A stretch of 64,000 bases of DNA from Loktanella sp. D2R18. Its GTDB lineage: Bacteria; Pseudomonadota; Alphaproteobacteria; Rhodobacterales; Rhodobacteraceae. A program made the position numbers and the translations under genes. This document shows positions 7,230-16,958 of this stretch, piece by piece. Below the pieces are notes generated by a model. It worked only from the letters and a program-made list of their open reading frames with translations, had not been told where the DNA came from and made no database searches. Location of the stretch: contig NZ_QOCG01000002.1 of assembly GCF_003318235.1 (NCBI RefSeq), positions 1-64,000 of the forward strand. Reading direction: 5' to 3'. The first letter of the stretch is position 1. Each line of letters begins with the position of its first letter.

Positions 7230-7847
7230 ATGACACATCCTGATTATACATTTGAACAGGCCGCGATGGCGCGCGGCTTTTCGGCAATCGCTGGCGTAGA
7301 TGAGGTCGGGCGCGGTCCGCTTGCGGGGCCGGTCGTGGCCGCTGCGGTCATTCTTGATACCAACAATATACCCGCCGGGCTGAATGATAGTAAAAAGCTG
7401 ACAGCCAAGAAACGCGATGCGCTATATGATAGAATTATGGCGGTTGCAGACGTGTCGCTGGCGCAGGCCACGGTCGCGGAAATTGATGAACACAACATAC
7501 TCCGCGCGTCGCATATTGCGATGGTACGTGCGCTTGATGGGCTCGCACGCCCAGCCGACCATGCCTTGATCGATGGCAATCTGGTGCCACGGGGCTTGAC
7601 CGTTTCGAGCGAAACAATTGTCAAAGGTGATGGGCGTAGCCTGTCGATTGCGGCGGCCTCTGTTATTGCCAAAGTGTGGCGCGATAGACACATGGTGGAT
7701 TTGGCGCAACAGTACCCTGGATATGGGTGGGAAAAGAACGCGGGTTACCCAACGGCGGTGCATAAAAGCGGCTTGGTCGAATTGGGTGTGACCCCACACC
7801 ATAGACGTTCGTTCAAACCGGTGCACAATATCTTGTATCAAGAGTAA
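7230..7847 (+). CDS. rnhB: Ribonuclease HII
   Basis: This 205-residue protein is full length for RNase HII, which cuts RNA in RNA/DNA hybrids and removes misincorporated ribonucleotides. The signature GVDEVGRGPLAGPVVAAAV lies at residues 22-40 with the Asp-Glu metal ligands. Further conserved parts are GLNDSKKLTAKKR, HALIDGN with the next acidic ligand, the VIAKVWRDRHM segment with the last Asp, and the C-terminal GYGWEKNAGYPTAVH and HHRRSFKP. The gene is followed on the same strand by the GANTC methylase gene about 100 bp downstream, a neighbour pair usual in Rhodobacterales. Confidence 0.97.
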   Translation: MTHPDYTFEQAAMARGFSAIAGVDEVGRGPLAGPVVAAAVILDTNNIPAGLNDSKKLTAKKRDALYDRIMAVADVSLAQATVAEIDEHNILRASHIAMVRALDGLARPADHALIDGNLVPRGLTVSSETIVKGDGRSLSIAAASVIAKVWRDRHMVDLAQQYPGYGWEKNAGYPTAVHKSGLVELGVTPHHRRSFKPVHNILYQE

Positions 7848-7860
7848 ATTGTAACCCATT

Positions 7861-7899
7861 GATTCAATAAAGCTTTTGACAGCGAATCGTCTGTGACTC
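7861..7899. promoter_or_regulatory. Cluster of three GANTC methylation sites upstream of ccrM
   Basis: GATTC (7861-7865), GAATC (7884-7888) and GACTC (7895-7899) are all GANTC sites, the target of the enzyme encoded just downstream, and lie 53-91 bp before its start. TTGACA at 7876-7881 could be a -35 element between them. In Caulobacter the ccrM promoter region carries GANTC sites and transcription depends on methylation state; a similar autoregulation here is inference. Confidence 0.55.
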
Positions 7900-7906
7900 A
7901 CACTAG

Positions 7907-9061
<1,155 letters not shown>

Positions 9062-9156
9062 CGCAGGCCAACTTGCGTCGCATTCCCCAACGTTGATACC
9101 GCCGGTGATTGCGGAACACCCTGCCATGGTGGCAGGGGTCGCGATTACTAACTTTG

Positions 9157-9186
9157 CCCGCCGTCTTCGTACGGCGGGTTTTTTTG
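9157..9186 (+). terminator. Rho-independent terminator after ccrM
   Basis: CCCGCCGT, a 6-base loop and ACGGCGGG are followed by seven T residues. Confidence 0.9.
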
Positions 9187-9281
9187 TGTCTTTGATCTCC
9201 GACAGGGACATAGTTACGGACATCTCGACCCGATTGTACAGCGCGCATTCCGCACGGTGTTACTTGGCTGCGGTATCGTGT

Positions 9282-10152
9282 ATGTCGTTGAGAACGACAC
9301 GCATCATACGCACGGGGGTCACTGCGATCACGTTTTTCGCAATGATGAGTTCAGCACAGGCACAGCCCGCTGGCGGCCCACCGTGTGATGGCGAAGGCCC
9401 ACCTGCCGATGAACGCCTTGGCGATACCAGCATTCTGATGGGGCGCGTTGGCCGGGGCGACACCATCCTTTCGTGGCATTGAACCATTTCCACGTTTCGA
9501 AATGAACGGGCCTGAAAATATGCCGTTGATGCAAGAACGCGAAGCGTTCGCTGCGTTGCTACGGTCATTGTCTGATGAACAGCGCGAAGCGGCGCTAAAT
9601 GTAACCGAGCTTTCTGCCGATCAGCAGGTACTGTTGCTTGCCGCGGTCGAGACATATGTCGGTGACCTTAACGAAAGTGATGCCGCAGCATATATGGCGC
9701 AGTACACCGCAGAGCTGTCTGAGACAGTATTGGGGTATTCGGGCACCACGGAAGTAAACACAGAAGACGACTACGTTCGCATCCATGGACCGACACTTTG
9801 GCAAGAAATTCCTGCGACCCATGTGGCTGTGATCACAAGGTATTTTGCGCAACACTTACAATTCCAAAACGGTGACGGGACATTCAGCCCAACGTTGGCG
9901 GATGTTGCAATTGAAACTGCTCAAAACGACCATGTTGGCCGTTATGCATTGCTAACGCTCCAGTACCAATTTCCGGCTTCCACATCGCCATTGTACCTAA
10001 CCTATGACGCTATCATGCACGAAGTTCGCAATCAGCGCGCGGCTGTGTATTGGCAAGAATCAGGGTCTGATCCCCGGATTATTGAAGAATTCGGGTACAG
10101 GCCTTTGGATGGGATGCAGCAGCCAATCCAATTGGAATTCCTCTCGCGGTAA
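9282..10152 (+). pseudogene. Secreted protein of unknown function, frameshifted near its N terminus
   Basis: A signal peptide frame begins at ATG 9282 (MSLRTTRIIRTGVTAITFFA, then SSAQA-QP) and runs to TGA at about 9480. A second frame, open from 9439, encodes a coherent domain to 10152 (SLSDEQREAALNVTELSADQ, YVRIHGPTLWQEI, PLYLTYDAIMHEVRNQRAAV). Removing one G from the GGGG at 9440-9443 joins them as DTSILMGALAGATPSF with no gap, giving about 289 residues. The domain faintly recalls DUF3500 proteins (HGPTLW segment), but this is unsure. A downstream start (TTG 9448, or ATG 9502) would give a protein without a signal peptide. It abuts the convergent alkane monooxygenase gene with no spacing. 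It may be a real frameshift or a homopolymer sequencing error. Confidence 0.65.
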
Positions 10153-11274
10153 TCACCGAGGAAGCGGGTTTGTGGCTTCTTTGTATGGGGTCCAGTCTTC
10201 GATTTCCGGATAGAATTTTGCGCGCCACGCTTTGACACGGGGGTGCATCATTCGCCGCCATGCGGTCGGAACAAGCGCAACCATTGTCATCACCGGATAG
10301 CCAAGCGGCAATTGCGGGGCCTCTTCTTCGGTATAGTTTTGCAAAAGTGGGAAGCGACGATCTGGTTTATAATGGTGGTCAGAATGGCGTTGTAGGTTGA
10401 TCAACAGCCAGTTCGACGCCTTATGTGCCGCATTCCACGAATGGCGCGGCTTAACATGTTCATATTTCCCGTCGCCCAGATGCTTGCGGGTCAACGCGTA
10501 ATGTTCGACGTAATTTACCAGCTCAAGCTGAAACACGGCCCAAAACGCCTGTGTGGCAAATAGGAAAACGCCCCACCATCCGGCAATTATCCACGCGAGG
10601 ATCGCAAAGCCGACTTCAAGCGCCCAGTACCGCCAAAACGGATTTGATTGATGGTGCCAGGGCAGTTTTTTGCGCGATAGCATTGCTTTTTCGGCCAGAA
10701 AGGCGGATTTTAAACTTTGCCAAAGCACACGTGGAAAGAAATGATAAAATGATTCTCCATAGCGGGCACTGACGGGGTCGCGCGGTGTGGCAACATAGCG
10801 ATGATGCACAAGCAAGTGTTCGGATCGAAAATGCCCGTACAAGACAGACCCAAGCAAAATATCCCCCAACCACCGCTCAAATTTAGGTTTTTGGTGCATG
10901 AGCTCGTGGCTGTAATTAATTCCAATTGTACCAGATAAGATGCCAAGCCCCGCAAAAAGAGCCCATTGCGACACCCAACCCAAGTGGTCGGACGCGGTGA
11001 CATAAGCCATAATTCCAAAGATTGTGATCAGTTGCAGCGGCACCCAAAGAATTGTGATCGCCCGGTACCAGAACAGGTATTTGATGTTGGTTTCTGGATC
11101 GTTGTTGTCCAAGTTCAAGCCTAGCAAGAAATCCAATAGGCTGAACAAAAACCATGTGCAAAGCGGCAGTAACGCGATTGTCCAGCCACCATAGATTGCC
11201 GCGACGAGCGCAAGCGGGATCAGCATCAAGGACAGCCAAAACGGCAGCGCTGCGGTAATCCGGTTGATTGGCAT
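10153..11274 (-). CDS. AlkB-type alkane 1-monooxygenase (membrane di-iron hydroxylase)
   Basis: This 373-residue integral membrane protein has the histidine boxes of AlkB-like hydroxylases: NYSHELMHQ, EHLLVHHRYV and LQRHSDHHYKPDRRFPLLQ, plus the VNYVEHYALTR segment typical of the family. Several hydrophobic helices occupy residues 8-140 and 235-265. Such enzymes hydroxylate the terminal carbon of n-alkanes with electrons from rubredoxin; no rubredoxin or rubredoxin reductase gene is beside it, and xylene or other substrates cannot be ruled out. ATG 11274 is chosen because AGGAGG lies 6 bp upstream. Its stop codon touches that of the convergent frameshifted gene, with no terminator between. 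Confidence 0.9.
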   Translation of the reverse strand: MPINRITAALPFWLSLMLIPLALVAAIYGGWTIALLPLCTWFLFSLLDFLLGLNLDNNDPETNIKYLFWYRAITILWVPLQLITIFGIMAYVTASDHLGWVSQWALFAGLGILSGTIGINYSHELMHQKPKFERWLGDILLGSVLYGHFRSEHLLVHHRYVATPRDPVSARYGESFYHFFPRVLWQSLKSAFLAEKAMLSRKKLPWHHQSNPFWRYWALEVGFAILAWIIAGWWGVFLFATQAFWAVFQLELVNYVEHYALTRKHLGDGKYEHVKPRHSWNAAHKASNWLLINLQRHSDHHYKPDRRFPLLQNYTEEEAPQLPLGYPVMTMVALVPTAWRRMMHPRVKAWRAKFYPEIEDWTPYKEATNPLPR

Positions 11275-11322
11275 GGGGCGCCTCCTATCTGCAGGCAATC
11301 TTAGGTATCCGGTGACTAGCGT

Positions 11323-12375
11323 TCAAGCATTGCGTAGCGTCGGGGCCGCGATGTCGTAAACTTTACGCATGGCTGTAGGTAGGGATTTTGGGTCAAATTC
11401 AGCTGCGCTGATAAATCTACCGCTTGTGGGTGTGACCCGAACATCGATGGTGGTGACCATAACCGTGAGCCGTAGGTGAAAATGCGTAAACGTGTGGCGG
11501 GCCTGTGTGTTCAGGGTTTGCCAATCCGCGTCAAGCGGCGGCGCTGGGTCCGGTGCATCCCCCCATTCCGATCCGGGCCAGCCCAACATACCGCCAAGCA
11601 ACCCGTTTGCGGGCCGGGTTTCAAGCAATAGCGCCCCATCGTCGCGCTGCACCACATAAGCGAAGCCGTGCCGCGTGGGTGTTTTCTTTTTGGGCGCTTT
11701 CTTGGGAAGTTCCGCTGCGGTGCCTGCAATTCGCGCCGTGCATGGTGTGCGCCATGGGCAAATCCCACATGCTGGATTACGCGGTGTGCAGATCGTTGCG
11801 CCAAGGTCCATAACCGCTTGGGCGTAATCACCCGAGCGGCGCGCAGGTGTCAACGCACGTGCCTTTTCAGTCAGCGCCGGTTTCGATTTCGGCAGCGGGT
11901 CATGGATATCATACAGCCGTGCCATCACCCGTTCGACATTCCCGTCGACAACGGTTTCGGGCAGGTCAAACGCAATCGATGCAATTGCGGCGGCGGTATA
12001 TGGCCCGATTCCCGGCAAGGTGAGAAGCAAAGCATGATCGGCAGGGAATTCCCCAGCATGATCCGCGACAACAGCGCGGGCGCATTTCAGCAGGTTGCGT
12101 GCGCGTGCATAGTACCCCAACCCGGCCCAAGCAGCCATGACATCCGCATCATCCGCTGCCGCAAGATCGTCGACGCTTGGCCATAAAGACATGAATTTAT
12201 TATGATATTCTCGGACGGCAGCGACAGTGGTTTGTTGTAACATGACCTCTGACATCCAGACGGCATAGGGGTCGGGCAGGGTGCCACGCTTGCGCGCGTC
12301 GGGCGGTATCCGCCACGGCATTGCGCGGGCATGGGCGTCGTACCAGGCCAAAAGCTGTAAGCTGAGGTCACGCAA
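11323..12375 (-). CDS. mutY: A/G-specific adenine DNA glycosylase
   Basis: This 350-residue protein removes adenine mispaired with 8-oxoguanine. It shows WMSEVMLQQTTVAAV with the catalytic Glu, the helix-hairpin-helix LLTLPGIGPYTAAAIASIAF followed by ETVVDGNVERV with the catalytic Asp, and the iron-sulfur cluster pattern C-x6-C-x2-C-x5-C in ICTPRNPACGICPWRTPC. The C-terminal about 110 residues are the NUDIX-like domain that recognises 8-oxoG. The start appears to be TTG at 12375: a stop lies two codons upstream, and AAAGG sits about 11 bp before it. It is divergent from the DciA-like gene, a usual pairing in alphaproteobacteria. Confidence 0.95.
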   Translation of the reverse strand: MRDLSLQLLAWYDAHARAMPWRIPPDARKRGTLPDPYAVWMSEVMLQQTTVAAVREYHNKFMSLWPSVDDLAAADDADVMAAWAGLGYYARARNLLKCARAVVADHAGEFPADHALLLTLPGIGPYTAAAIASIAFDLPETVVDGNVERVMARLYDIHDPLPKSKPALTEKARALTPARRSGDYAQAVMDLGATICTPRNPACGICPWRTPCTARIAGTAAELPKKAPKKKTPTRHGFAYVVQRDDGALLLETRPANGLLGGMLGWPGSEWGDAPDPAPPLDADWQTLNTQARHTFTHFHLRLTVMVTTIDVRVTPTSGRFISAAEFDPKSLPTAMRKVYDIAAPTLRNA

Positions 12376-12443
12376 TGGTTATTTACCTTTCAGAATGCAG
12401 GCGCTGACTTGGCGCAAGCGTTCACATACAGTAAAGAACAGAT

Positions 12444-12962
12444 ATGAAACAACAACGCCACATTGGCACCACGCGCGGGTTTTCTCGGGCGGCGACGTTG
12501 ATGCAGACCCGCATTCGGTCTGCGAGCGAAGAGCGCGGCTTTGCAGTGACGCGTTTGTTGACGCATTGGTCAGAGGTGGTGGGCGACGCGACAGCTAGCA
12601 CCGCGACGCCGGTGAACGTCAGCTACGGCAAAGGTGGTATGGGCGCGACCCTGACATTACTTACGACAGGCGCGCAGGCCCCGATGTTGGAAATGCAAAA
12701 AGAACAAATTCGTGAAAAGGTGAATGCTTGCTACGGTTACCGTGCTATTGCGCGTGTACGCATTACCCAAACCGCGCCAACCGGGTTTTCAGAAGGGCGC
12801 GTGGCCTTTACCCCCGCCCCAAAAACGCGCAAAGCGCCAACCGCTGAAATACGCGCAGCGGCGGAAACTTTGGCCGATACCGTTGAAAGTGATGAACTCC
12901 GCACGGCGCTTGCAGCGCTGGGAGCAAATGTCTTAACAAAACAAAACCCTGAGCAGAGGTGA
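12444..12962 (+). CDS. DUF721/DciA-like protein
   Basis: This 172-residue protein has an N-terminal DUF721 domain (about residues 15-110): RGFAVTRLLTHWSEVVGD is the typical WxxVVG segment, followed by a beta region with LTLLTTGAQAPMLEMQK and the helix REKVNACYGYRAIARVRI. DUF721 proteins include DciA, the ancestral loader of the replicative helicase DnaB. The C-terminal about 60 residues are Ala-rich and helical (AEIRAAAETLADTV, LRTALAALGANV). It ends just before the DsbA-like gene, with stop and next start only 2 bp apart, so they share a transcript. Confidence 0.85.
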   Translation: MKQQRHIGTTRGFSRAATLMQTRIRSASEERGFAVTRLLTHWSEVVGDATASTATPVNVSYGKGGMGATLTLLTTGAQAPMLEMQKEQIREKVNACYGYRAIARVRITQTAPTGFSEGRVAFTPAPKTRKAPTAEIRAAAETLADTVESDELRTALAALGANVLTKQNPEQR

Positions 12963-12964
12963 AT

Positions 12965-13630
12965 ATGAAACGTAGAACTTTATTGGCGACCGGTGGTGCA
13001 GCCATTTTGACTGTGGGCGCGGGCATGGGCCTGATGCCACGCAATCAACAAACGGGTCTTTTGCCCGGTGCCGCAAATGCCCAAGAAGCGCCGGCTGAGT
13101 TGCCTGAAATCATGGAAATGGTCCAAGGCAATCCAATGGCGAATGTCGAAGTCATTGAATATGCGTCATTCACTTGTCCACATTGCGCGAGCTTTAATGC
13201 CAATCAGCACCAGTTGTTGAAAGCGAACTATATCGATACCAACAAAATCCGGTTTGTGTACCGCGAAGTGTATTTTGACCGTCCCGGTCTTTGGGCATCT
13301 ATGATCGCGCGTTGCACTGATAATCCTGATTTCTTCTTCGCCTTTTCAGACGTGATCTATGAACAGCAATCCACATGGCTCGCCAGTGGTGACCCGACGA
13401 TCATTATCGAAGAGCTGCGCCGCCTTGGAAAAACAGCCGGGCTTGACGATGCCGCACTTGATGCCTGCCTTAGCGATGCGGCAAAGGCTGAGGCGCTTTA
13501 TACTTGGTACCAAGAGAATGCCGACCGCGACAATATTTCGTCGACCCCAAGCTTCTTGATCGACGGTGAAAACTATTCGAACATGAACTACGATGAATTC
13601 GCAGAAATTCTGGATGAAAAGCTGGGTTAA
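12965..13630 (+). CDS. DsbA-family thiol:disulfide oxidoreductase
   Basis: This 221-residue periplasmic protein has an N-terminal export signal beginning MKRRTLLATGG (a twin-Arg is present, but a Sec signal is also possible). The thioredoxin fold follows, with active-site CPHC at about residues 71-74 (YASFTCPHCASF) and the cis-proline loop SSTPSFLIDG near the end. The family introduces or isomerises disulfides in exported proteins; homologues without DsbB nearby can also be reductases. ATG 12965 is preferred over GTG 12959 because AGAGGTG lies directly upstream. A terminator follows. Confidence 0.92.
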   Translation: MKRRTLLATGGAAILTVGAGMGLMPRNQQTGLLPGAANAQEAPAELPEIMEMVQGNPMANVEVIEYASFTCPHCASFNANQHQLLKANYIDTNKIRFVYREVYFDRPGLWASMIARCTDNPDFFFAFSDVIYEQQSTWLASGDPTIIIEELRRLGKTAGLDDAALDACLSDAAKAEALYTWYQENADRDNISSTPSFLIDGENYSNMNYDEFAEILDEKLG

Positions 13631-13645
13631 CCGCGCTAAAAACTG

Positions 13646-13675
13646 AAAAAGGGCGGGTCAATAGGCCCGCCTTTT
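13646..13675. terminator. Bidirectional terminator between dsbA-like and lpxK
   Basis: An A-run, GGCGGG, a short loop, CCCGCC and TTTT form a hairpin between convergent genes. Confidence 0.8.
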
Positions 13676-13679
13676 GCTG

Positions 13680-14666
13680 TTATAGCCCTAGCCGATCAAA
13701 GGCGGCGTCAATTTCCGTCCAATCTGCGATCTCCAAGCGGACGGGCAGGGTGACGACTTTCATCCGAAAGCTTTCTGGCAGACGCACCGCGTCTTTTTCT
13801 GTCGTGACCAGTTGTGCGTGGCGCGTTTGGGCTTCGACCTCTAGCCGTTTCATCAACGCATCGGACAATGGTTGGTGGTCGGCCAAGGCTTCGGCCCGGA
13901 TCACATCGGCCCCCATTTCACGCAGCGTCCTAAAGAATTTTTCAGGGTGACCAATCCCGGCAAAGGCCAACAGCCTCAACCCTTTCCATGGCATGCCGGT
14001 CGGGAGCGGGGCCAATGCGCCGCGAAGATGCGGTTGATCGAAGTCCCAGTCATTTGCAAAGCCGTCCTGCGCCTTGTCAGGCCCGATAGACAGCACCAAA
14101 TCAGCGCGTTTTAAGCCGGTTTTGACGGGTTCGCGCAAGGGGCCTGCTGGGATCACCCTGCCGTTGCCAAATCCGCGCATCGCATCGACGACTACGATGG
14201 ATAGATCTTTGGCCACCGTTGGGTTTTGAAACCCATCATCTAACAAAATCACATCGGCACCAGCGGCTTGGGCGGCGGCAACCCCTGCGGCCCGGTCCCG
14301 TGACACCCATGTCGGGGCAAAGGCCGCGAGCAAGAGCGGCTCATCCCCGGTTTGTTCTGCCGTGTGGCCGTGTGCGTCAACTTGGACAGGCCCGGTGAGG
14401 TTCCCGCCATAGCCGCGCGACACCACATGCGGCGTGCGTCGGCGGGCCTTGAGCCGCTCAATCAGCGCAATCGTTGTGGGTGTCTTGCCGGTGCCACCTG
14501 CGTTGATATTGCCCACGCAAATCACCGGGACTGTCGCCTGAATCATGGGTGGCTGGTGCAAGCGCCGTGCCGTCAGCCCCGCATAGATCGCAGCCAATGG
14601 GGACAAAAGGCGCGCGGTAATGGCGGGCTTATCAGGGGCTGTGAACCAAAATGACGGTGCGTGCAT
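13680..14666 (-). CDS. lpxK: Tetraacyldisaccharide 4'-kinase (lipid A)
   Basis: This 328-residue protein phosphorylates the 4' position of the lipid A disaccharide precursor at the inner membrane. The Walker A region reads [14 protein letters not shown] (about residues 51-64), followed by RRKARR-type basic sequence and VSRGYGG, then [19 protein letters not shown] and the conserved PAGPLREP. N-terminal hydrophobic residues may associate with the membrane. The ATG follows directly after the TAA of the Kdo transferase gene, so the two are coupled in one operon, joining lipid A phosphorylation with Kdo addition. Confidence 0.96.
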   Translation of the reverse strand: MHAPSFWFTAPDKPAITARLLSPLAAIYAGLTARRLHQPPMIQATVPVICVGNINAGGTGKTPTTIALIERLKARRRTPHVVSRGYGGNLTGPVQVDAHGHTAEQTGDEPLLLAAFAPTWVSRDRAAGVAAAQAAGADVILLDDGFQNPTVAKDLSIVVVDAMRGFGNGRVIPAGPLREPVKTGLKRADLVLSIGPDKAQDGFANDWDFDQPHLRGALAPLPTGMPWKGLRLLAFAGIGHPEKFFRTLREMGADVIRAEALADHQPLSDALMKRLEVEAQTRHAQLVTTEKDAVRLPESFRMKVVTLPVRLEIADWTEIDAAFDRLGL

Positions 14667-15863
14667 TTAATACCCCAATTCTTCAAGCCGTAAGCGGATG
14701 TAATCTGCAATGCGGTTACTTACGATGGCCCCGCGTGATGTGACGTCCCAAGCGGCACGGGCCAGTTCGGCGGTCTTATCAACGGCAAGCAAAATCTCGA
14801 TAATTGCGCCCAGATCATTGCTGCTCCGGATCAACCGCGAGGCGCCGGCAGCATTGAGCCGCGCGGCGTGTCGCTGGAACGGTGCAACCAAAGGGCCGTA
14901 TAAAACGGCAGATCCCAATGCGGTTGCCTCGAATGGATCGCGACAACCGCCCCCACGTAAGGTCCCGCCGATAAACGTGATAGGCGCAATGCGGTACCAC
15001 AGCCCGAGATTATCTTCGGTGTCGATGACATATACTTGGGTCAATTCGGTCGGTAGTGGCGTTTCAGAGCGCATATCCACATAGAACCCTTGCTCGCGCA
15101 TAGCTTCGGCAAAGGTATAGGCATCACGGGGGTTCCGCGGCGCGATCACGAATAGCAGCCGGTGCGCGCGGCGGCTGGCTTGTTTATGGGCGCGGCTAAG
15201 ATCTTTAAGTTCCGACAGATGCGCCGCAGCGGCAAGCCATGTGGGGCGCGTGCCAATTGCCTTAGCCAGTGCTTGCCGGTCAGTTTCATCGCAAGGTAAC
15301 GGTGGTGGACAGTCTTCCATCGCGCCAGACACAATGATTGTTTCGGGGGGGGTGCCCGCCCGGATCAGGCGGTCCGCTGCGTTTTGATCTAGCGCCAAGA
15401 TGGCTTCGAACTGTGATAAAAGCGATCGCATCGCTCCGGGCACCCATCCGCCAGTGACCTGTTCAAGCCCGTCCCCATTGGCGTCGACAAGAACACAATG
15501 CATCTTTGCCGCGCGCATTTCATCCATCAACAAAGGGTCAAGATCACCACGCACCCAAACCCCTAACGTAGGCTGCCAATGTGCGATAAATTCGCGGATC
15601 GTTTCTTTGCTACGGGGTTCTTGGATCGCGCGGCCGCCGATGGCATGGGTCCATTCGCGGATGGTCGGGATGATCGTAATCGGGTCGCCATCAACGGTGA
15701 CTTTACGGCCCAGCGTTTCAATCGCAGTCAGCTGATCCGCATGGGTGCAACGCGCCCAAATCACCACGCCGTCAGGCCGGGCGGGATATTCCAAAAGGCG
15801 CGTCGGTAGGTCGGCCGACCCCCGGCTTGCCAAAAAGGCAGCAATGGACAGGGATCGCGCCAT
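14667..15863 (-). CDS. waaA: 3-deoxy-D-manno-octulosonic acid (Kdo) transferase-like glycosyltransferase
   Basis: This 398-residue protein lies directly upstream of lpxK and matches the Kdo transferase (WaaA/KdtA) layout: an N-terminal domain with LGVWVRGDLDPLLMDEM and GAMRSLLSQFEAILALDQNAADRL, and a C-terminal domain with LFVIAPRNPRDA and ITFIGGTLRGGGCRDPFEA. The latter matches the GGS.xxxGGHNxxEP region of the family but with Cys-Arg-Asp in place of His-Asn-Leu. The usual N-terminal S-x-G-E segment with the catalytic Glu is not seen; the equivalent region reads VIWARCTHADQ. This is a divergent form, so the exact sugar or reaction may differ. It would add Kdo to lipid IVA. Gene symbol is by position and family. 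Confidence 0.85.
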   Translation of the reverse strand: MARSLSIAAFLASRGSADLPTRLLEYPARPDGVVIWARCTHADQLTAIETLGRKVTVDGDPITIIPTIREWTHAIGGRAIQEPRSKETIREFIAHWQPTLGVWVRGDLDPLLMDEMRAAKMHCVLVDANGDGLEQVTGGWVPGAMRSLLSQFEAILALDQNAADRLIRAGTPPETIIVSGAMEDCPPPLPCDETDRQALAKAIGTRPTWLAAAAHLSELKDLSRAHKQASRRAHRLLFVIAPRNPRDAYTFAEAMREQGFYVDMRSETPLPTELTQVYVIDTEDNLGLWYRIAPITFIGGTLRGGGCRDPFEATALGSAVLYGPLVAPFQRHAARLNAAGASRLIRSSNDLGAIIEILLAVDKTAELARAAWDVTSRGAIVSNRIADYIRLRLEELGY

Positions 15864-15884
15864 GTCTAACTATCCAAGCGAGGC

Positions 15885-16130
15885 TTAACCGCCAAGTTCT
15901 TCTGTGGATGACGCCGCGATTTCTTCATCGCGCAGACGGTGAATATGCGCGATGAAATAGCGCATATGTGCGTTATCTACCGTGCGCTGGGCTGCACCTT
16001 TCCATGCATTATACGCGGTCTCATAGTCCGGAAACATGCCAACAATGTCGATTGCATCGACATCTTTGAACGCGTTTTTTGTCGGATCGATCAATTCGCC
16101 ACCGAAAACGAGGTGTAGGCGCTGGGTCAT
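15885..16130 (-). CDS. DUF4170 protein
   Basis: This 81-residue cytoplasmic protein matches DUF4170 (LHLVFGGELIDPTKNAF, then DIVGMFPDYETAYNAWKGAA and RYFIAHIHRL). The family has no known function. It is found in alphaproteobacteria in this same operon position, between cysQ and the Kdo transferase gene, which suggests a link to lipopolysaccharide synthesis or its control. It lies 21 bp upstream of waaA and 36 bp downstream of cysQ. Confidence 0.88.
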   Translation of the reverse strand: MTQRLHLVFGGELIDPTKNAFKDVDAIDIVGMFPDYETAYNAWKGAAQRTVDNAHMRYFIAHIHRLRDEEIAASSTEELGG

Positions 16131-16166
16131 AAGAAAACCTTTGTAAAAATTGCGGTTAGCTACAGT

Positions 16167-16958
16167 CTACGGGTTTGCGTGGCGCGGCTCAAGCAACTCG
16201 GCAAGATTGCCGTGTAAATCAGGGCCAGCGGCCAAAACACCGGGCACCTTGGGAAGCAGATTATTGAACCCAAGCGCAAGCCCATGTTGATCGGTGACAT
16301 TGGCGCCGGCCTCTGATGCGATAAGCGCGCCTGCGGCAATGTCCCATTCCCAACTTGGGCGTAATGTGATCATACCATCAAACCGTCCTTGCCCCACAAG
16401 ACACAAGCGGTATGCAAGCGACGACCGAAACACGCGCTTGATTGGTGGCGTGACGCCGCCGCGCCAATTTCGCCCTTCAAAGTTGGGCTTTGCGCCGAGC
16501 ACTGTCGCGCCGTCGATGGTCGCTTTGGACGCCGCAATTGGGGTGCCATTCAGCATGGCCCCACCGCCCCGCGTTGCCGTATACATCAGGTCGCGCACAG
16601 GCAGATAGACGGCTGCGCTGACCACCTGACCGTTTTCAACAACGGCCAAGGCGTGTGACCAATCTTTGCCGCCTTCGATAAACGCGCGGGTGCCATCGAT
16701 TGGATCAATGATGAACTGCCGCTTTGTGGTCATGCGGACGTCGTTATCTTCGGTTTCTTCGGACAGCCAACCGTAATCGGGTCTGGCGTTGCGCAGCTCT
16801 TCGCAAAGCATCGTATCAACAGCGAGATCGGCCTCTGTCACCGGGCCTGCCCCATCGGGCTTATCGGTGATAGCCGGGTTTTGCTGAAAAAATCGCATCG
16901 CAATGTCGCCCGATTGACGGGCGGCCGCGGTCAAAAGCGCAAGATCAGTCTCCGGCAA
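16167..16958 (-). CDS. cysQ: 3'(2'),5'-bisphosphate nucleotidase CysQ (inositol monophosphatase family)
   Basis: This protein of about 263 residues belongs to the Mg-dependent, Li-sensitive phosphatase family. Metal-binding motifs are visible: GPVTEADLAVD, LSEETEDN, IDPIDGTRAFIEG and the C-terminal WEWDIAAGALIASEAGA. CysQ hydrolyses 3'-phosphoadenosine 5'-phosphate formed in sulfate assimilation; other members act on inositol phosphates, so the substrate is inferred. The start is taken as TTG 16958 (LPETDLALL) with AAGGG 7 bp before it, overlapping the end of pmbA by 14 bp; the frame is also open upstream to 17015, but that would overlap pmbA by 71 bp. Confidence 0.88.
   Translation of the reverse strand: MPETDLALLTAAARQSGDIAMRFFQQNPAITDKPDGAGPVTEADLAVDTMLCEELRNARPDYGWLSEETEDNDVRMTTKRQFIIDPIDGTRAFIEGGKDWSHALAVVENGQVVSAAVYLPVRDLMYTATRGGGAMLNGTPIAASKATIDGATVLGAKPNFEGRNWRGGVTPPIKRVFRSSLAYRLCLVGQGRFDGMITLRPSWEWDIAAGALIASEAGANVTDQHGLALGFNNLLPKVPGVLAAGPDLHGNLAELLEPRHANP

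Noticed and set aside
7841-7856. Possible CtrA box before ccrM
   Set aside because: TAAATTGTAAC has only half the TTAA-N7-TTAA pattern; too weak to call.
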